Notes under the pieces: model-generated
Databases searched by the model: none
The model's input: the letters and a program-made list of their open reading frames with translations, nothing else
Told to the model about the DNA's origin: nothing
Assembly: GCA_014874185.1 (NCBI GenBank)
Contig: JACWAF010000035.1
Coordinates: 248,001 to 312,000, forward strand
Length of the DNA: 64,000 bases
Source of the DNA: Nitrospirota bacterium
Lineage (GTDB): Bacteria; Nitrospirota; Thermodesulfovibrionia; Thermodesulfovibrionales; JdFR-88
Direction: 5' to 3'
Made by a program: the position numbers and the translations under genes
Shown: piece by piece, positions 44,903 to 51,148 of the stretch
How the letters are laid out: every line of letters begins with the position of its first letter
Numbering within the stretch: the first letter of the stretch is position 1

Positions 44903-45412
44903 GTGCACCCCCTCGCGGCCCTGGTGAAAAGGGCCATTGAGACTTATATAAAAACGGGCAAGGTCATCGAGGCGCCCGCGGAGCTTTCAGAGGAGATGAC
45001 GTGGTCGGCCGGCGTCTTCGTCTGCCTTAAAACCGGGGGCCAGCTCAGGGGCTGCATCGGCACCATAGAGCCCGCCGCGGGCTGCGTGGCCGAAGAGGCG
45101 ATCAGGAACGCGATAGCCTCCGCAACCGAAGACCCCAGGTTCTTTCCCCTCGGAGAGCACGAACTCAAGGATATCGACGTCTCCGTTGACGTGCTATGCC
45201 CGGCGGAGAAGGTATCTTCCATATCGGAGCTTGACCCCAAAAGATACGGTGTAATCGTTAAAAAAGGACCCAGAAGAGGTCTCCTCCTGCCAGATATAGA
45301 GGGAGTGGACAGCCCCCAGGAACAGGTCCGCATAGCCAAGACCAAGGCCGGTCTGGATCCAGCCGACCCTGATGTGGAACTCTTCCGCTTCAAGGTGCAG
45401 AGGTTCGAATGA
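44903..45412 (+). CDS. AMMECR1-domain protein
   Basis: 169 residues covering one AMMECR1 domain. The signature LRGCIGTIEP is at about residues 48-57, and ATEDPRFFPLGEHELKDIDVSVDVL and VIVKKGPRRGLLLPDIEG are also typical. In many anaerobes this domain is part of the AmmeMemoRadiSam set (with Memo and a radical SAM protein), of unknown chemistry. Memo is absent here, though a radical SAM gene lies 2.7 kb upstream. The GTG start follows the prenyl synthase stop, and its TGA overlaps the next ATG. Confidence 0.88.
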   Translation: MHPLAALVKRAIETYIKTGKVIEAPAELSEEMTWSAGVFVCLKTGGQLRGCIGTIEPAAGCVAEEAIRNAIASATEDPRFFPLGEHELKDIDVSVDVLCPAEKVSSISELDPKRYGVIVKKGPRRGLLLPDIEGVDSPQEQVRIAKTKAGLDPADPDVELFRFKVQRFE

Positions 45413-46866
45413 GCGAACTCCCGCTCCAGGGAAGTCTCTCGGATATCAGGCTGCCCCGGCTCCTCATGTCCCTGAACAGGGAGCGCGTTGAAGGCACCCT
45501 CTCCGTGGCCTGCGAGGACATCACAAAGAAAATACACTTCAAAAAAGGCGAGGCGATATTCGCCTCATCCAATTTCGAGGACGACCGCCTGGGGGAGATG
45601 CTGGTCAAGGCGGGCAAGATTACAATAGAACAGTACGACCGCACGGTGGCCCTTCTCAAAACGAGCGGGAAAAGGCAGGGGGCCATACTGGTGGAGTTAG
45701 GCTATATAACCCCGAAAGAGCTCTTCTGGGGGGTGAAGTACCAGGTGAGGGAGATAATCTACAGCATTTTTCATTTCGACCGCGGCGAGTTCGGATTCCA
45801 GCCGGGCCAGACTTTGCAGGACGAGGTGATAACTCTCAAGATGAGCATAGGGGCCCTTATCTATGAGGGCATGCGGCGGATAGACAACTGGACCCGGATA
45901 AGAAAAGAGCTGCCGCCCACCGAGACGGTAATGAAACTGAGCGATGACCCCCTGAGTCTCTTCCAGGAAGTGGAACTCACTCCACAGGACAGGAAGATAC
46001 TCTCGCTCATAGACGGCAAGAGGACGATAAAGCAGGTCATAGAGGACTCCTGGCTGAATAATTTCGAGGCCATGAAGACGGTCTACGTCCTCTGGTCCAT
46101 AGGCATCATAACCGAAAAGAAGATAGACGGGGCCGCAATCCCGCTTGAGGAGATATTCAAGCCGGTGGCAAACAGCGAAGAGATACTGAAAAAGCGCGTC
46201 AACGATTTCCATGCCCGTCTGTCCCGAATGGACCGCTACGGCCTTCTTGAATTGCCGCGTTCGGCCACCCTGGAGGATGCCCGGACCAATTATTACCGCC
46301 TTGCCAAGGAATACCACCCGGACAGGTTCTTCGATTCCGACGACCAGGCATTAAAAGACAAGCTTTCGGTCATTTTTGACGCCATAACAGACGCGTATAA
46401 TTCCTTCAAAAAGGACGCCCTGAGGGCGGAAGAGGCCGTCTTCGACGGGGCTGCCGAAACAAATCCCCGGCAGGGTGTTTCACAGTCCGATTCACCCGTC
46501 TTCGCCCCGCCAGGGGAGAGGGCCGCCGAAGAGCTTAAAAAGGGACTCGATGCCATAAAAAGATCCGAGCTGCCAAAGGCGATCGCCTGCTTCAAAAACG
46601 CCGTGGCCCTTGACCCCGAAAAAGCCGCGTATTGGAATTACCTCGCCTTCGCCTATTCAAAGACCGTCCAGGGTTTCCGGGATGCCGAGAAATCGCTGAT
46701 GGAGGCCATCAGGCTTGAGCCCGCCAACAGCGATTATTACGCAAACCTCGGCCTTATCTACCTGAGGGGGAAAGCCCCGGACAAGGCCAAGAGGCAGTTC
46801 GAAAAGGCCCTCATGCTGGACCCCGGAAATGTAAAAGCAAGACAGGGCTTAAAGCATATTAACTGA
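45409..46866 (+). CDS. PATAN (DUF4388)-J domain-TPR protein
   Basis: 485-residue multidomain cytosolic protein. A PATAN/DUF4388 domain (residues about 3-160, starting LQGSLSDIRLPRLLMSLNRERVEGTLSV) is followed by a helical linker. A J-like domain (about 265-340, YRLAKEYHPDRFF with the HPD tripeptide) follows. Then at least three TPR units occur from about residue 365 (LDAIKRSELPKAIACFKNAVALDPEKAAYWNYLAFAY). Combining DUF4388 with J and TPR suggests an adaptor that recruits Hsp70 to a signalling or gliding-type complex; this is an inference. It overlaps the AMMECR1 gene by 4 bases and is the last gene of its operon. Confidence 0.85.
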   Translation: MSELPLQGSLSDIRLPRLLMSLNRERVEGTLSVACEDITKKIHFKKGEAIFASSNFEDDRLGEMLVKAGKITIEQYDRTVALLKTSGKRQGAILVELGYITPKELFWGVKYQVREIIYSIFHFDRGEFGFQPGQTLQDEVITLKMSIGALIYEGMRRIDNWTRIRKELPPTETVMKLSDDPLSLFQEVELTPQDRKILSLIDGKRTIKQVIEDSWLNNFEAMKTVYVLWSIGIITEKKIDGAAIPLEEIFKPVANSEEILKKRVNDFHARLSRMDRYGLLELPRSATLEDARTNYYRLAKEYHPDRFFDSDDQALKDKLSVIFDAITDAYNSFKKDALRAEEAVFDGAAETNPRQGVSQSDSPVFAPPGERAAEELKKGLDAIKRSELPKAIACFKNAVALDPEKAAYWNYLAFAYSKTVQGFRDAEKSLMEAIRLEPANSDYYANLGLIYLRGKAPDKAKRQFEKALMLDPGNVKARQGLKHIN

Positions 46867-46875
46867 AAAAACCGT

Positions 46876-46906
46876 TGCGCCCCAAAAGCCTTCGGCTTTT
46901 CGGGGC
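46876..46906 (+). terminator. Hairpin downstream of the PATAN-J-TPR gene
   Basis: GCGCCCCAAAAGCC-TTC-GGCTTTTCGGGGC folds into a long stem with one bulge. It lies about 10 bases after the stop and has no T-run. A similar CCCCAAAAAG...CTTTTCGGGG stem occurs within the repeat at 15175-15290, so this may be part of a repeat that cut into the uvrC remnant next to it. Confidence 0.5.
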
Positions 46907-47031
46907 TTCTGCGGCATTTCGGGAGTTTGGATGCCCTCAGGCAGGCAAGCGAGGAGGAACTGGCGAGGGTAAAAGGGATAGACCCCAAACTGGCCAGGAA
47001 GATAAAGGAGTTTTTGAAGGGGGAGGTTTAA
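46906..47031 (+). pseudogene. C-terminal remnant of uvrC
   Basis: The frame ending at the TAA 47029-47031 reads LLRHFGSLDALRQASEEEL, then ARVKGIDPKLARKIKEFLKGEV. This is the helix-hairpin-helix tail of the excinuclease subunit UvrC (usual pattern LLRHFGS..IR.AS.EEL..V.GI...LA..I). Nothing UvrC-like precedes it; the hairpin at 46876-46906 marks the break. It has no start codon with a ribosome site. About 40 of some 600 residues remain. The rest of the gap to 47161 shows no gene. Confidence 0.75.
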
Positions 47032-47161
47032 CTCCGTTTGCTTTTTAAAATTCGGGTTCAGAAAATAGGTTATCTTCCATTTAAGGCATCATGGGCTTGA
47101 CCACAAGTTCGCTGTCACTAAAAAAAGCGGGTCTTCGCGTAGAAGTGTGGGGTTTTTTCAT

Positions 47162-47198
47162 GTCCCCCTCTTTGGCAAAGAGGGGTTAGGGGAGATTT
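47162..47198. repeat. Family A palindromic repeat, 3' border of a DUF559 gene
   Basis: TCCCCCTCTTTGGCAAAGAGGGG followed by TTAGGGGAGATTT. It lies 5 bases beyond the stop of the minus-strand DUF559 gene. Its tail arm (TTAGGGGAG) faces the gene, and is the inverse of the arm at the other border. Confidence 0.85.
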
Positions 47199-47203
47199 CT
47201 TAA

Positions 47204-47551
47204 TCATAATTCACTCCAAATTTTTCCTAAGACTACATTAAGATTACACAGCACCTCTTTGTCTGACAACCTGAGAACGGTTATTCCAGTTTTCAACATA
47301 TAATCATCTCTTTTTTTGTCCTGTATTACCCCTTCGGCGCAATAATGCTGCCCGCTGTCAATCTCAATAACCAGTTTTGATTTTGGACAATAAAAATCAG
47401 CAATGTAGTTGCCTATGGTCTTCTGCCTGTAAAATTGATACCCTTTCAATTGCTTGCCCCTGAGTTTTGACCATAACAATTTCCCAGCATCTATCATGTT
47501 GCTTCTTAAATTTCCCGACAGATGTTTCAGGCTTTTGTTACACAGAAGCAT
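47204..47551 (-). CDS. DUF559 (Vsr-like) endonuclease-domain protein
   Basis: 115 residues from the ATG at 47551. This start is preferred because the upstream in-frame ATG lies at the edge of a repeat. It matches DUF559, a PD-(D/E)XK fold related to very-short-patch repair nucleases. NMIDAGKLLWSKLRGKQLKGYQFYRQKTIGNYIADFYCP leads into KLVIEIDSGQHY, with Asp in ADFYC and Glu/Asp/Gln-His in VIEIDSGQHY as the likely catalytic and metal residues. VLRLSDKEVLCNLNVVLGKI closes the domain. Inverted palindromic repeats border both ends, as for the second DUF559 copy at 56967. It is AT-richer than its neighbours, which suggests acquisition. Confidence 0.85.
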   Translation of the reverse strand: MLLCNKSLKHLSGNLRSNMIDAGKLLWSKLRGKQLKGYQFYRQKTIGNYIADFYCPKSKLVIEIDSGQHYCAEGVIQDKKRDDYMLKTGITVLRLSDKEVLCNLNVVLGKIWSEL

Positions 47552-47577
47552 TGTCTTTCCAGGAGTTTTTTCATTCA

Positions 47578-47614
47578 AATCCCCCCTCACCCCCCTTTTC
47601 TAAAGGGGGGAACA
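47578..47614. repeat. Family A palindromic repeat, 5' border of a DUF559 gene
   Basis: AATCCCCCCTCACCCCCCTTTTCTAAAGGGGGG. On the gene's strand it reads hairpin, then GTGAGGGGGGATT, directly before the coding start. The second DUF559 copy has the same order (hairpin, GTGAGGGG) at 56930-56966. Confidence 0.85.
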
Positions 47615-47641
47615 CCAAAAATATACCCTTTTCACGATTTT

Positions 47642-47785
47642 TTACCCACACTTTTCCACGAAGAGCCCTGAAATGTATATACCTATTGCACCAGGACCAG
47701 GATTTCCCTTGGATGCCCCATCACAATACACTTTAATAGGCTCTTTCGTGCTCTTATTAATGGTAGTTTTTGCAACTAAAGCCAT
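47642..47785 (-). pseudogene. N-terminal remnant of an RNase HI gene
   Basis: The frame from the ATG at 47785 (GGAG 12 bases upstream) reads MALVAKTTINKSTKEPIKVY, then CDGASKGNPGPGAIGIYI. That is the hallmark DGASxGNPGP strand of the RNase HI/RVT_3 family with its first catalytic Asp. After 47 residues it stops, and a palindromic repeat follows, so the remaining two thirds are lost. Directly upstream on the same strand, a short frame (WLCGICAGCGVEMKKK) looks like the end of a zinc-ribbon protein, perhaps the old operon partner. Confidence 0.7.
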
Positions 47786-47858
47786 CTATTTATCAACTCC
47801 TTTTTTTTTCATCTCCACGCCGCAGCCGGCGCAGATTCCGCATAGCCATTTTAGCTTT

Positions 47859-47968
47859 CACCCTCCCCCAGCCCCTCCCTCAAGGGAGGGGAATTTAAAG
47901 AGTTTGGGGCACGGCCTCTCTCCGGTCCCCTCGCCACCTTGGGGGAGAGGGTTAGGGTGAGGGGTATT
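47859..47968. repeat. Two family A palindromic repeat units after nrdJ
   Basis: The first unit is CACCCTCCCCCAGCCCCTCCCTCAAGGGAGGGGAATTT. A short spacer follows, then CTCTCTCCGGTCCCCTCGCCACCTTGGGGGAGAGGGTTAGGGTGAGGGG. The outer arms CACCCTCCCCC and GAGAGGGTTAGGGTGAGGGG are inverted, so the pair can fold into one large structure. It lies 5 bases after the nrdJ stop and may end that transcript. Confidence 0.8.
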
Positions 47969-47972
47969 GTCT

Positions 47973-50243
47973 TTACCCGCATTTGGTGAACCCGCAGCTG
48001 TGGCAGACGGCGCAGCCGCCCTCGTGCTCGACGGTGCCGCCGCATTCGGGGCAGGCCCCGATGAGCACTTTTTCCGTGTAGCCTTTTTTCTTGCCATTGC
48101 CGTTTCCGTTTCCGTTCGTGCCTTTCATGTGATAAGACTCCAGGGCTTTTCCGATGGCGTCCGAGCAGGAGAGTATGCGCCCGCCGTCTGCCCAGGCCGG
48201 CTCGTGGCAGGAGATGCCTTTGAGGTGGCTGACGATCTCCTCGGGTTCTATATTGGAGCGCAGGGCAAGGGAGATGAGCCTTCCCAGGGCCTCGGACTGG
48301 CTTGCGGCGCAGCCCCCGGCCTTGCCCATTGAGGTGAACAGCTCGAAGAGCTGGCCCTTCTCGTCCTCGTTTATGGTCACGTAGAGATACCCGCAGCCCG
48401 TGCTCATGCGGCGGGTTAGCCCTTTCAGGGCCTCGGGCCTCTTCTTGGGGGTTATCTTTATTTTGATGTCCTCTTTGCCTGGTGCGGCTTTCTGGTCCTT
48501 GGCGCCTTTGGTTAGCACCTGGTCCTCGCGCGAGCCGTCCCTGTAGACGGTGACCCCTTTGCAGCCAAGCCGGTAGGCCATGAGATAGACGTCTTCCACG
48601 TCCTTGCGGGTGGCCTGGTGCGGGAAGTTCACCGTCTTTGAGACCGCGTTGTCCACGTATTTCTGGAAGGCGGCCTGCATGCGGATGTGCTCTTCGGGGG
48701 TGATGTCGTGCGCGGTGACGAATATGGCCTTCACGTCCTCTGGTATCTCGTCGAAGCCGTGCAGGCTGCCCGCCTCCGCAATGCGCTCCATGAGGTCGCG
48801 GCTCCAGAAGCCGCGCTCTTTGGCTATGCGCTCGAAGTGCGGGTTCACCTCTATGAGCTTCGTCCCCTCCATGACGGTGCGCACGTAGCAGACGGCAAAC
48901 AGGGGCTCTATACCCGACGAGCACCCGGCTATTATCGAGAGCGTTCCGGTGGGGGCGATGGTGGTGACGGTAGCATTCCTGACCTCCATCTTCGGAGCCT
49001 GCCCCGTACTTGATACGGGGTCATAGACGCTGCCCTTGTAGTTGGGGAAGACGCCGCGCTCCGCGGCGAGGGCGATGGATGCCTCTTTGCCTTCCTTCTG
49101 AATGAATCCCATCACCTCTTCGGCAAGCCTGAACGCATTGGAAGAGTTATACGGAAGCCCAAGCTGTATGAGCATATCGGCCCAGCCCATCACGCCAAGG
49201 CCTATCTTGCGGTTGGCGCGCGTCATCCGGGCGATCTCGTCCAGCGGGTACTTGTTCTGGTCTATCACATTATCCAGGAAGCGGACGGCCGCATGGGTGG
49301 CCTCACGGAGTTTCTGCCAGTTCACGGAGCCTTCCTTCACCATCCGGGAGAGGTTTATAGAGCCCAGGTTGCAGGACTCGTAAGGGAGAAGCGGCTGTTC
49401 GCCGCATGGGTTGGTGCTTTCGATCGGGCCCTTGTGAGGGGTGGGGTTTGCCGCGTTCACGCGGTCTATGAAGACAACCCCAGGCTCGCCGTTCCCCCAT
49501 GCGTGGTCTATTATCAAGTCGAAGACCTCGCGGGCCGGGAGCTTCTGGGCCACTTTACGGGTGCGGGGGTTCAGGAGTTCGTACTCGCCGCCGTTTTCCA
49601 GGGCGGTCATGAAATCGTCCGTGATGGAGACGGAGATGTTGAAGTTGTTGAACTTCTTCTCCTGGCACTTGCACTTGATGAAGCTGAGGATATCCGGGTG
49701 ATGGATGGAGAGCATGCCCATATTGGCGCCCCGGCGCGTGCCGCCCTGCTTCACGGCCTCAGTGGCGGTATCAAAGACGGTCATAAAGGAAATCGGGCCG
49801 GAGGAGACGCCCTTGGTGGAGCCGACCACATCTCCGTTTGGCCGGAGGCGCGAGAAGCTGAACCCGGTGCCGCCGCCGGACTTGTGGATGATGGCCGCGT
49901 TTTTGACGGCATCGAAGATGGACTCCATAGAGTCCTCCACGGGCAGCACGAAGCAGGCCGAGAGCTGGCCCAGCTTGCGCCCGGCGTTCATCAGGGTGGG
50001 GCTGTTCGGGAGGAACTCCAGCCCGGTCATCATCCTGAAGAACTCGTCCTCAAGGAGAGCGATTTCCGCATCAGTCTTGCCGTAAGCCTTCTCCGCCGCC
50101 GCTATCGTCTTTGCCACCCTCCTGAAGAGCCCCTCGGGGGTCTCGGTGGCCGCGCCCTCTTCGTTCCTCTGGAGATAGCGTTTCTCCAGCACCTTGATCG
50201 CATTGGGTGTAAGCGCCCCGACTCCCGCAGCTGATGATTTCAT
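47973..50243 (-). CDS. nrdJ: Adenosylcobalamin-dependent (class II) ribonucleotide reductase
   Basis: Reduces ribonucleotides to deoxyribonucleotides with B12, with or without oxygen. Landmarks of the 756-residue protein are FLPNSPTLMNAGRKLGQLSACFVLPVEDS (about 75-103), GGGTGFSFSRLRP (about 118-130), the active-site region NPCGEQPLLPYESCNLGSINLS (about 281-302) and PTGTLSIIAGCSSGIEPLF (about 425-443). The C-terminal zinc ribbon has paired cysteines (CPECGG and CHSCGFTKCG). GAGAGG precedes the ATG. A long structured leader and an NrdR-type promoter lie upstream. No nrdA or nrdD is seen in the window. Confidence 0.97.
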   Translation of the reverse strand: MKSSAAGVGALTPNAIKVLEKRYLQRNEEGAATETPEGLFRRVAKTIAAAEKAYGKTDAEIALLEDEFFRMMTGLEFLPNSPTLMNAGRKLGQLSACFVLPVEDSMESIFDAVKNAAIIHKSGGGTGFSFSRLRPNGDVVGSTKGVSSGPISFMTVFDTATEAVKQGGTRRGANMGMLSIHHPDILSFIKCKCQEKKFNNFNISVSITDDFMTALENGGEYELLNPRTRKVAQKLPAREVFDLIIDHAWGNGEPGVVFIDRVNAANPTPHKGPIESTNPCGEQPLLPYESCNLGSINLSRMVKEGSVNWQKLREATHAAVRFLDNVIDQNKYPLDEIARMTRANRKIGLGVMGWADMLIQLGLPYNSSNAFRLAEEVMGFIQKEGKEASIALAAERGVFPNYKGSVYDPVSSTGQAPKMEVRNATVTTIAPTGTLSIIAGCSSGIEPLFAVCYVRTVMEGTKLIEVNPHFERIAKERGFWSRDLMERIAEAGSLHGFDEIPEDVKAIFVTAHDITPEEHIRMQAAFQKYVDNAVSKTVNFPHQATRKDVEDVYLMAYRLGCKGVTVYRDGSREDQVLTKGAKDQKAAPGKEDIKIKITPKKRPEALKGLTRRMSTGCGYLYVTINEDEKGQLFELFTSMGKAGGCAASQSEALGRLISLALRSNIEPEEIVSHLKGISCHEPAWADGGRILSCSDAIGKALESYHMKGTNGNGNGNGKKKGYTEKVLIGACPECGGTVEHEGGCAVCHSCGFTKCG

Positions 50244-50280
50244 AAGTTTTCCTCTCTAAAAATATTTATTAAAAGATTTT

Positions 50281-50514
50281 TCATTTAAGCGCTAAAAAGG
50301 GGTGCTTCCACCGAATATGTACTCGCAATCTCTTAACTTCTTCGGAAAATGAATCAGGAATCCACATTTTTGACAATCCCCGTTCACTAAAAAACCTCTC
50401 CGCTTTAAAAGCTAATTCCTTAAAAGGAAAAGGATTCCCCGCCCAGCCAAAAAACTGTCTTGAAAGAGAAAAAAGTCCCCCGCGGCTGTAAGGACCAATG
50501 GTAAGACCATTCAT
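50281..50514 (-). CDS. Small hypothetical protein in the nrdJ leader
   Basis: A 77-residue frame between the putative nrdJ promoter and nrdJ, ending 37 bases before the nrdJ start. It is rich in aromatic and basic residues (RQFFGWAGNPFPF, MWIPDSFSEEVKRLRVHIRWKHPF), has no known motif and has no clear ribosome site before its ATG. It could be a leader peptide, a genuine small protein or chance. I do not recognise it. Confidence 0.3.
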   Translation of the reverse strand: MNGLTIGPYSRGGLFSLSRQFFGWAGNPFPFKELAFKAERFFSERGLSKMWIPDSFSEEVKRLRVHIRWKHPFLALK

Positions 50515-50810
50515 GATCGAATACCGCGCTCGATGCCTCGGCGGGGCAAATAATGCCCTCGACCTTTAGAACCGACTCTCCACTGGCGGGGACTCCCTTT
50601 CCCCGCCCGCCTCGCCCTCGCCGGGCTTGCCATCAACTTCCCCAAGGTAAACTCTGCTCCGGGACACGCAGGATGATCAGCCGCTTCCACGCGGCCCTTT
50701 CCACCCACTCTCGCCCCGCATAATGACTTATAAGCCATTATGTTTTGACACGAAGCGGGCCACTTTCGCCCCGCCGCCCACCCGCCCATATTGTGTTTAT
50801 AACGAGCGAT
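50515..50810 (-). ncRNA. GC-rich structured 5' leader of nrdJ (unidentified RNA element)
   Basis: Read on the nrdJ strand, this 300-base stretch holds several stable stems: CATAATGGCTT/AAGTCATTATG, GCCGC/GCGGC, GGCGGGGA/TCCCCGCC, GGGCA/TGCCC and AATGG/CCATT. It follows a good promoter and precedes a B12-dependent enzyme, so a riboswitch is attractive. I could not find the cobalamin riboswitch core (GCCACTG box). It is also not recognisable as tmRNA, SRP RNA or RNase P RNA. Its frames encode only Arg/Gly-rich nonsense. Confidence 0.4.
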
Positions 50811-50845
50811 AAGGAATTAAAACACAAGATATTGTGGCCCGTCAA
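50781..50845 (-). promoter_or_regulatory. nrdJ promoter with NrdR-type boxes
   Basis: On the minus strand, TTGACG (50845-50840), 17-18 bases, then TTTAAT (50821-50816) form a promoter. Within the spacer lies ACACAAGATATTGTGG (50822-50837 on plus), matching 14 of 16 positions of the NrdR box. Downstream of the -10, at 50788-50796, a second half-box ATATTGTGT lies 41 bases from the first. A repressor here would block polymerase, consistent with NrdR control of ribonucleotide reductase. Confidence 0.65.
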
Positions 50846-50948
50846 GAAGAAAAATGCATTTTTTTTAAGTGGATGATTTTAAAGATAAATTGTCGTGAAT
50901 TATCTGTTTGCGGATTGTCAGGAAAAATTCGGCCTTTAAGAGGGCGGG

Positions 50949-50990
50949 ATGACCCACCCCTCGATTCCCTCCCAGGAGGGGACTTTTAAA
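50949..50990. repeat. Family B palindromic repeat
   Basis: GATGACCCACCCCTCGATTCCCTCCCAGGAGGGGACTTTTAAAAC. Its reverse complement matches 4035-4067 and 16761-16797. It lies just beyond the acs terminator. The stretch between it and the nrdJ promoter (50846-50948) has no gene. Confidence 0.8.
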
Positions 50991-50992
50991 AC

Positions 50993-51027
50993 AAAAAAAT
51001 GCTGCTGTCCTTGGGGAGACAGCAGCA
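50993..51027 (-). terminator. Rho-independent terminator of acs
   Basis: A 10-base-pair perfect stem TGCTGCTGTC/GACAGCAGCA with an 8-base loop is followed on the minus strand by seven T. It lies about 120 bases after the acs stop. This is the clearest intrinsic terminator in the window. Confidence 0.85.
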
Positions 51028-51148
51028 AGCTTGGGGAGGTAACGAGGCGCTTAAGTTAATAATTACCATAGCACTTACCCTTTGTCAAGTAAAATTCTTA
51101 ACCAATTTGTTATTCTTAACTTTAGAAATAATGAAATTATCTTCACAT

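Noticed and set aside
47673-47960. 95-codon plus-strand frame between the DUF559 gene and nrdJ
   Set aside because: It runs through palindromic repeats at its end and is antisense to an RNase HI remnant. Its protein has no recognisable features.
50511-50789. 92-codon Arg/Gly-rich minus-strand frame upstream of nrdJ
   Set aside because: Its composition is that of translated GC-rich structured RNA, it has no ribosome site, and it overlaps the NrdR half-box. It is treated as leader RNA instead.
50515-50810. Cobalamin riboswitch, tmRNA, SRP RNA or RNase P RNA
   Set aside because: The conserved cores I know for each were looked for on both strands and not found. The region is reported only as an unidentified structured leader.
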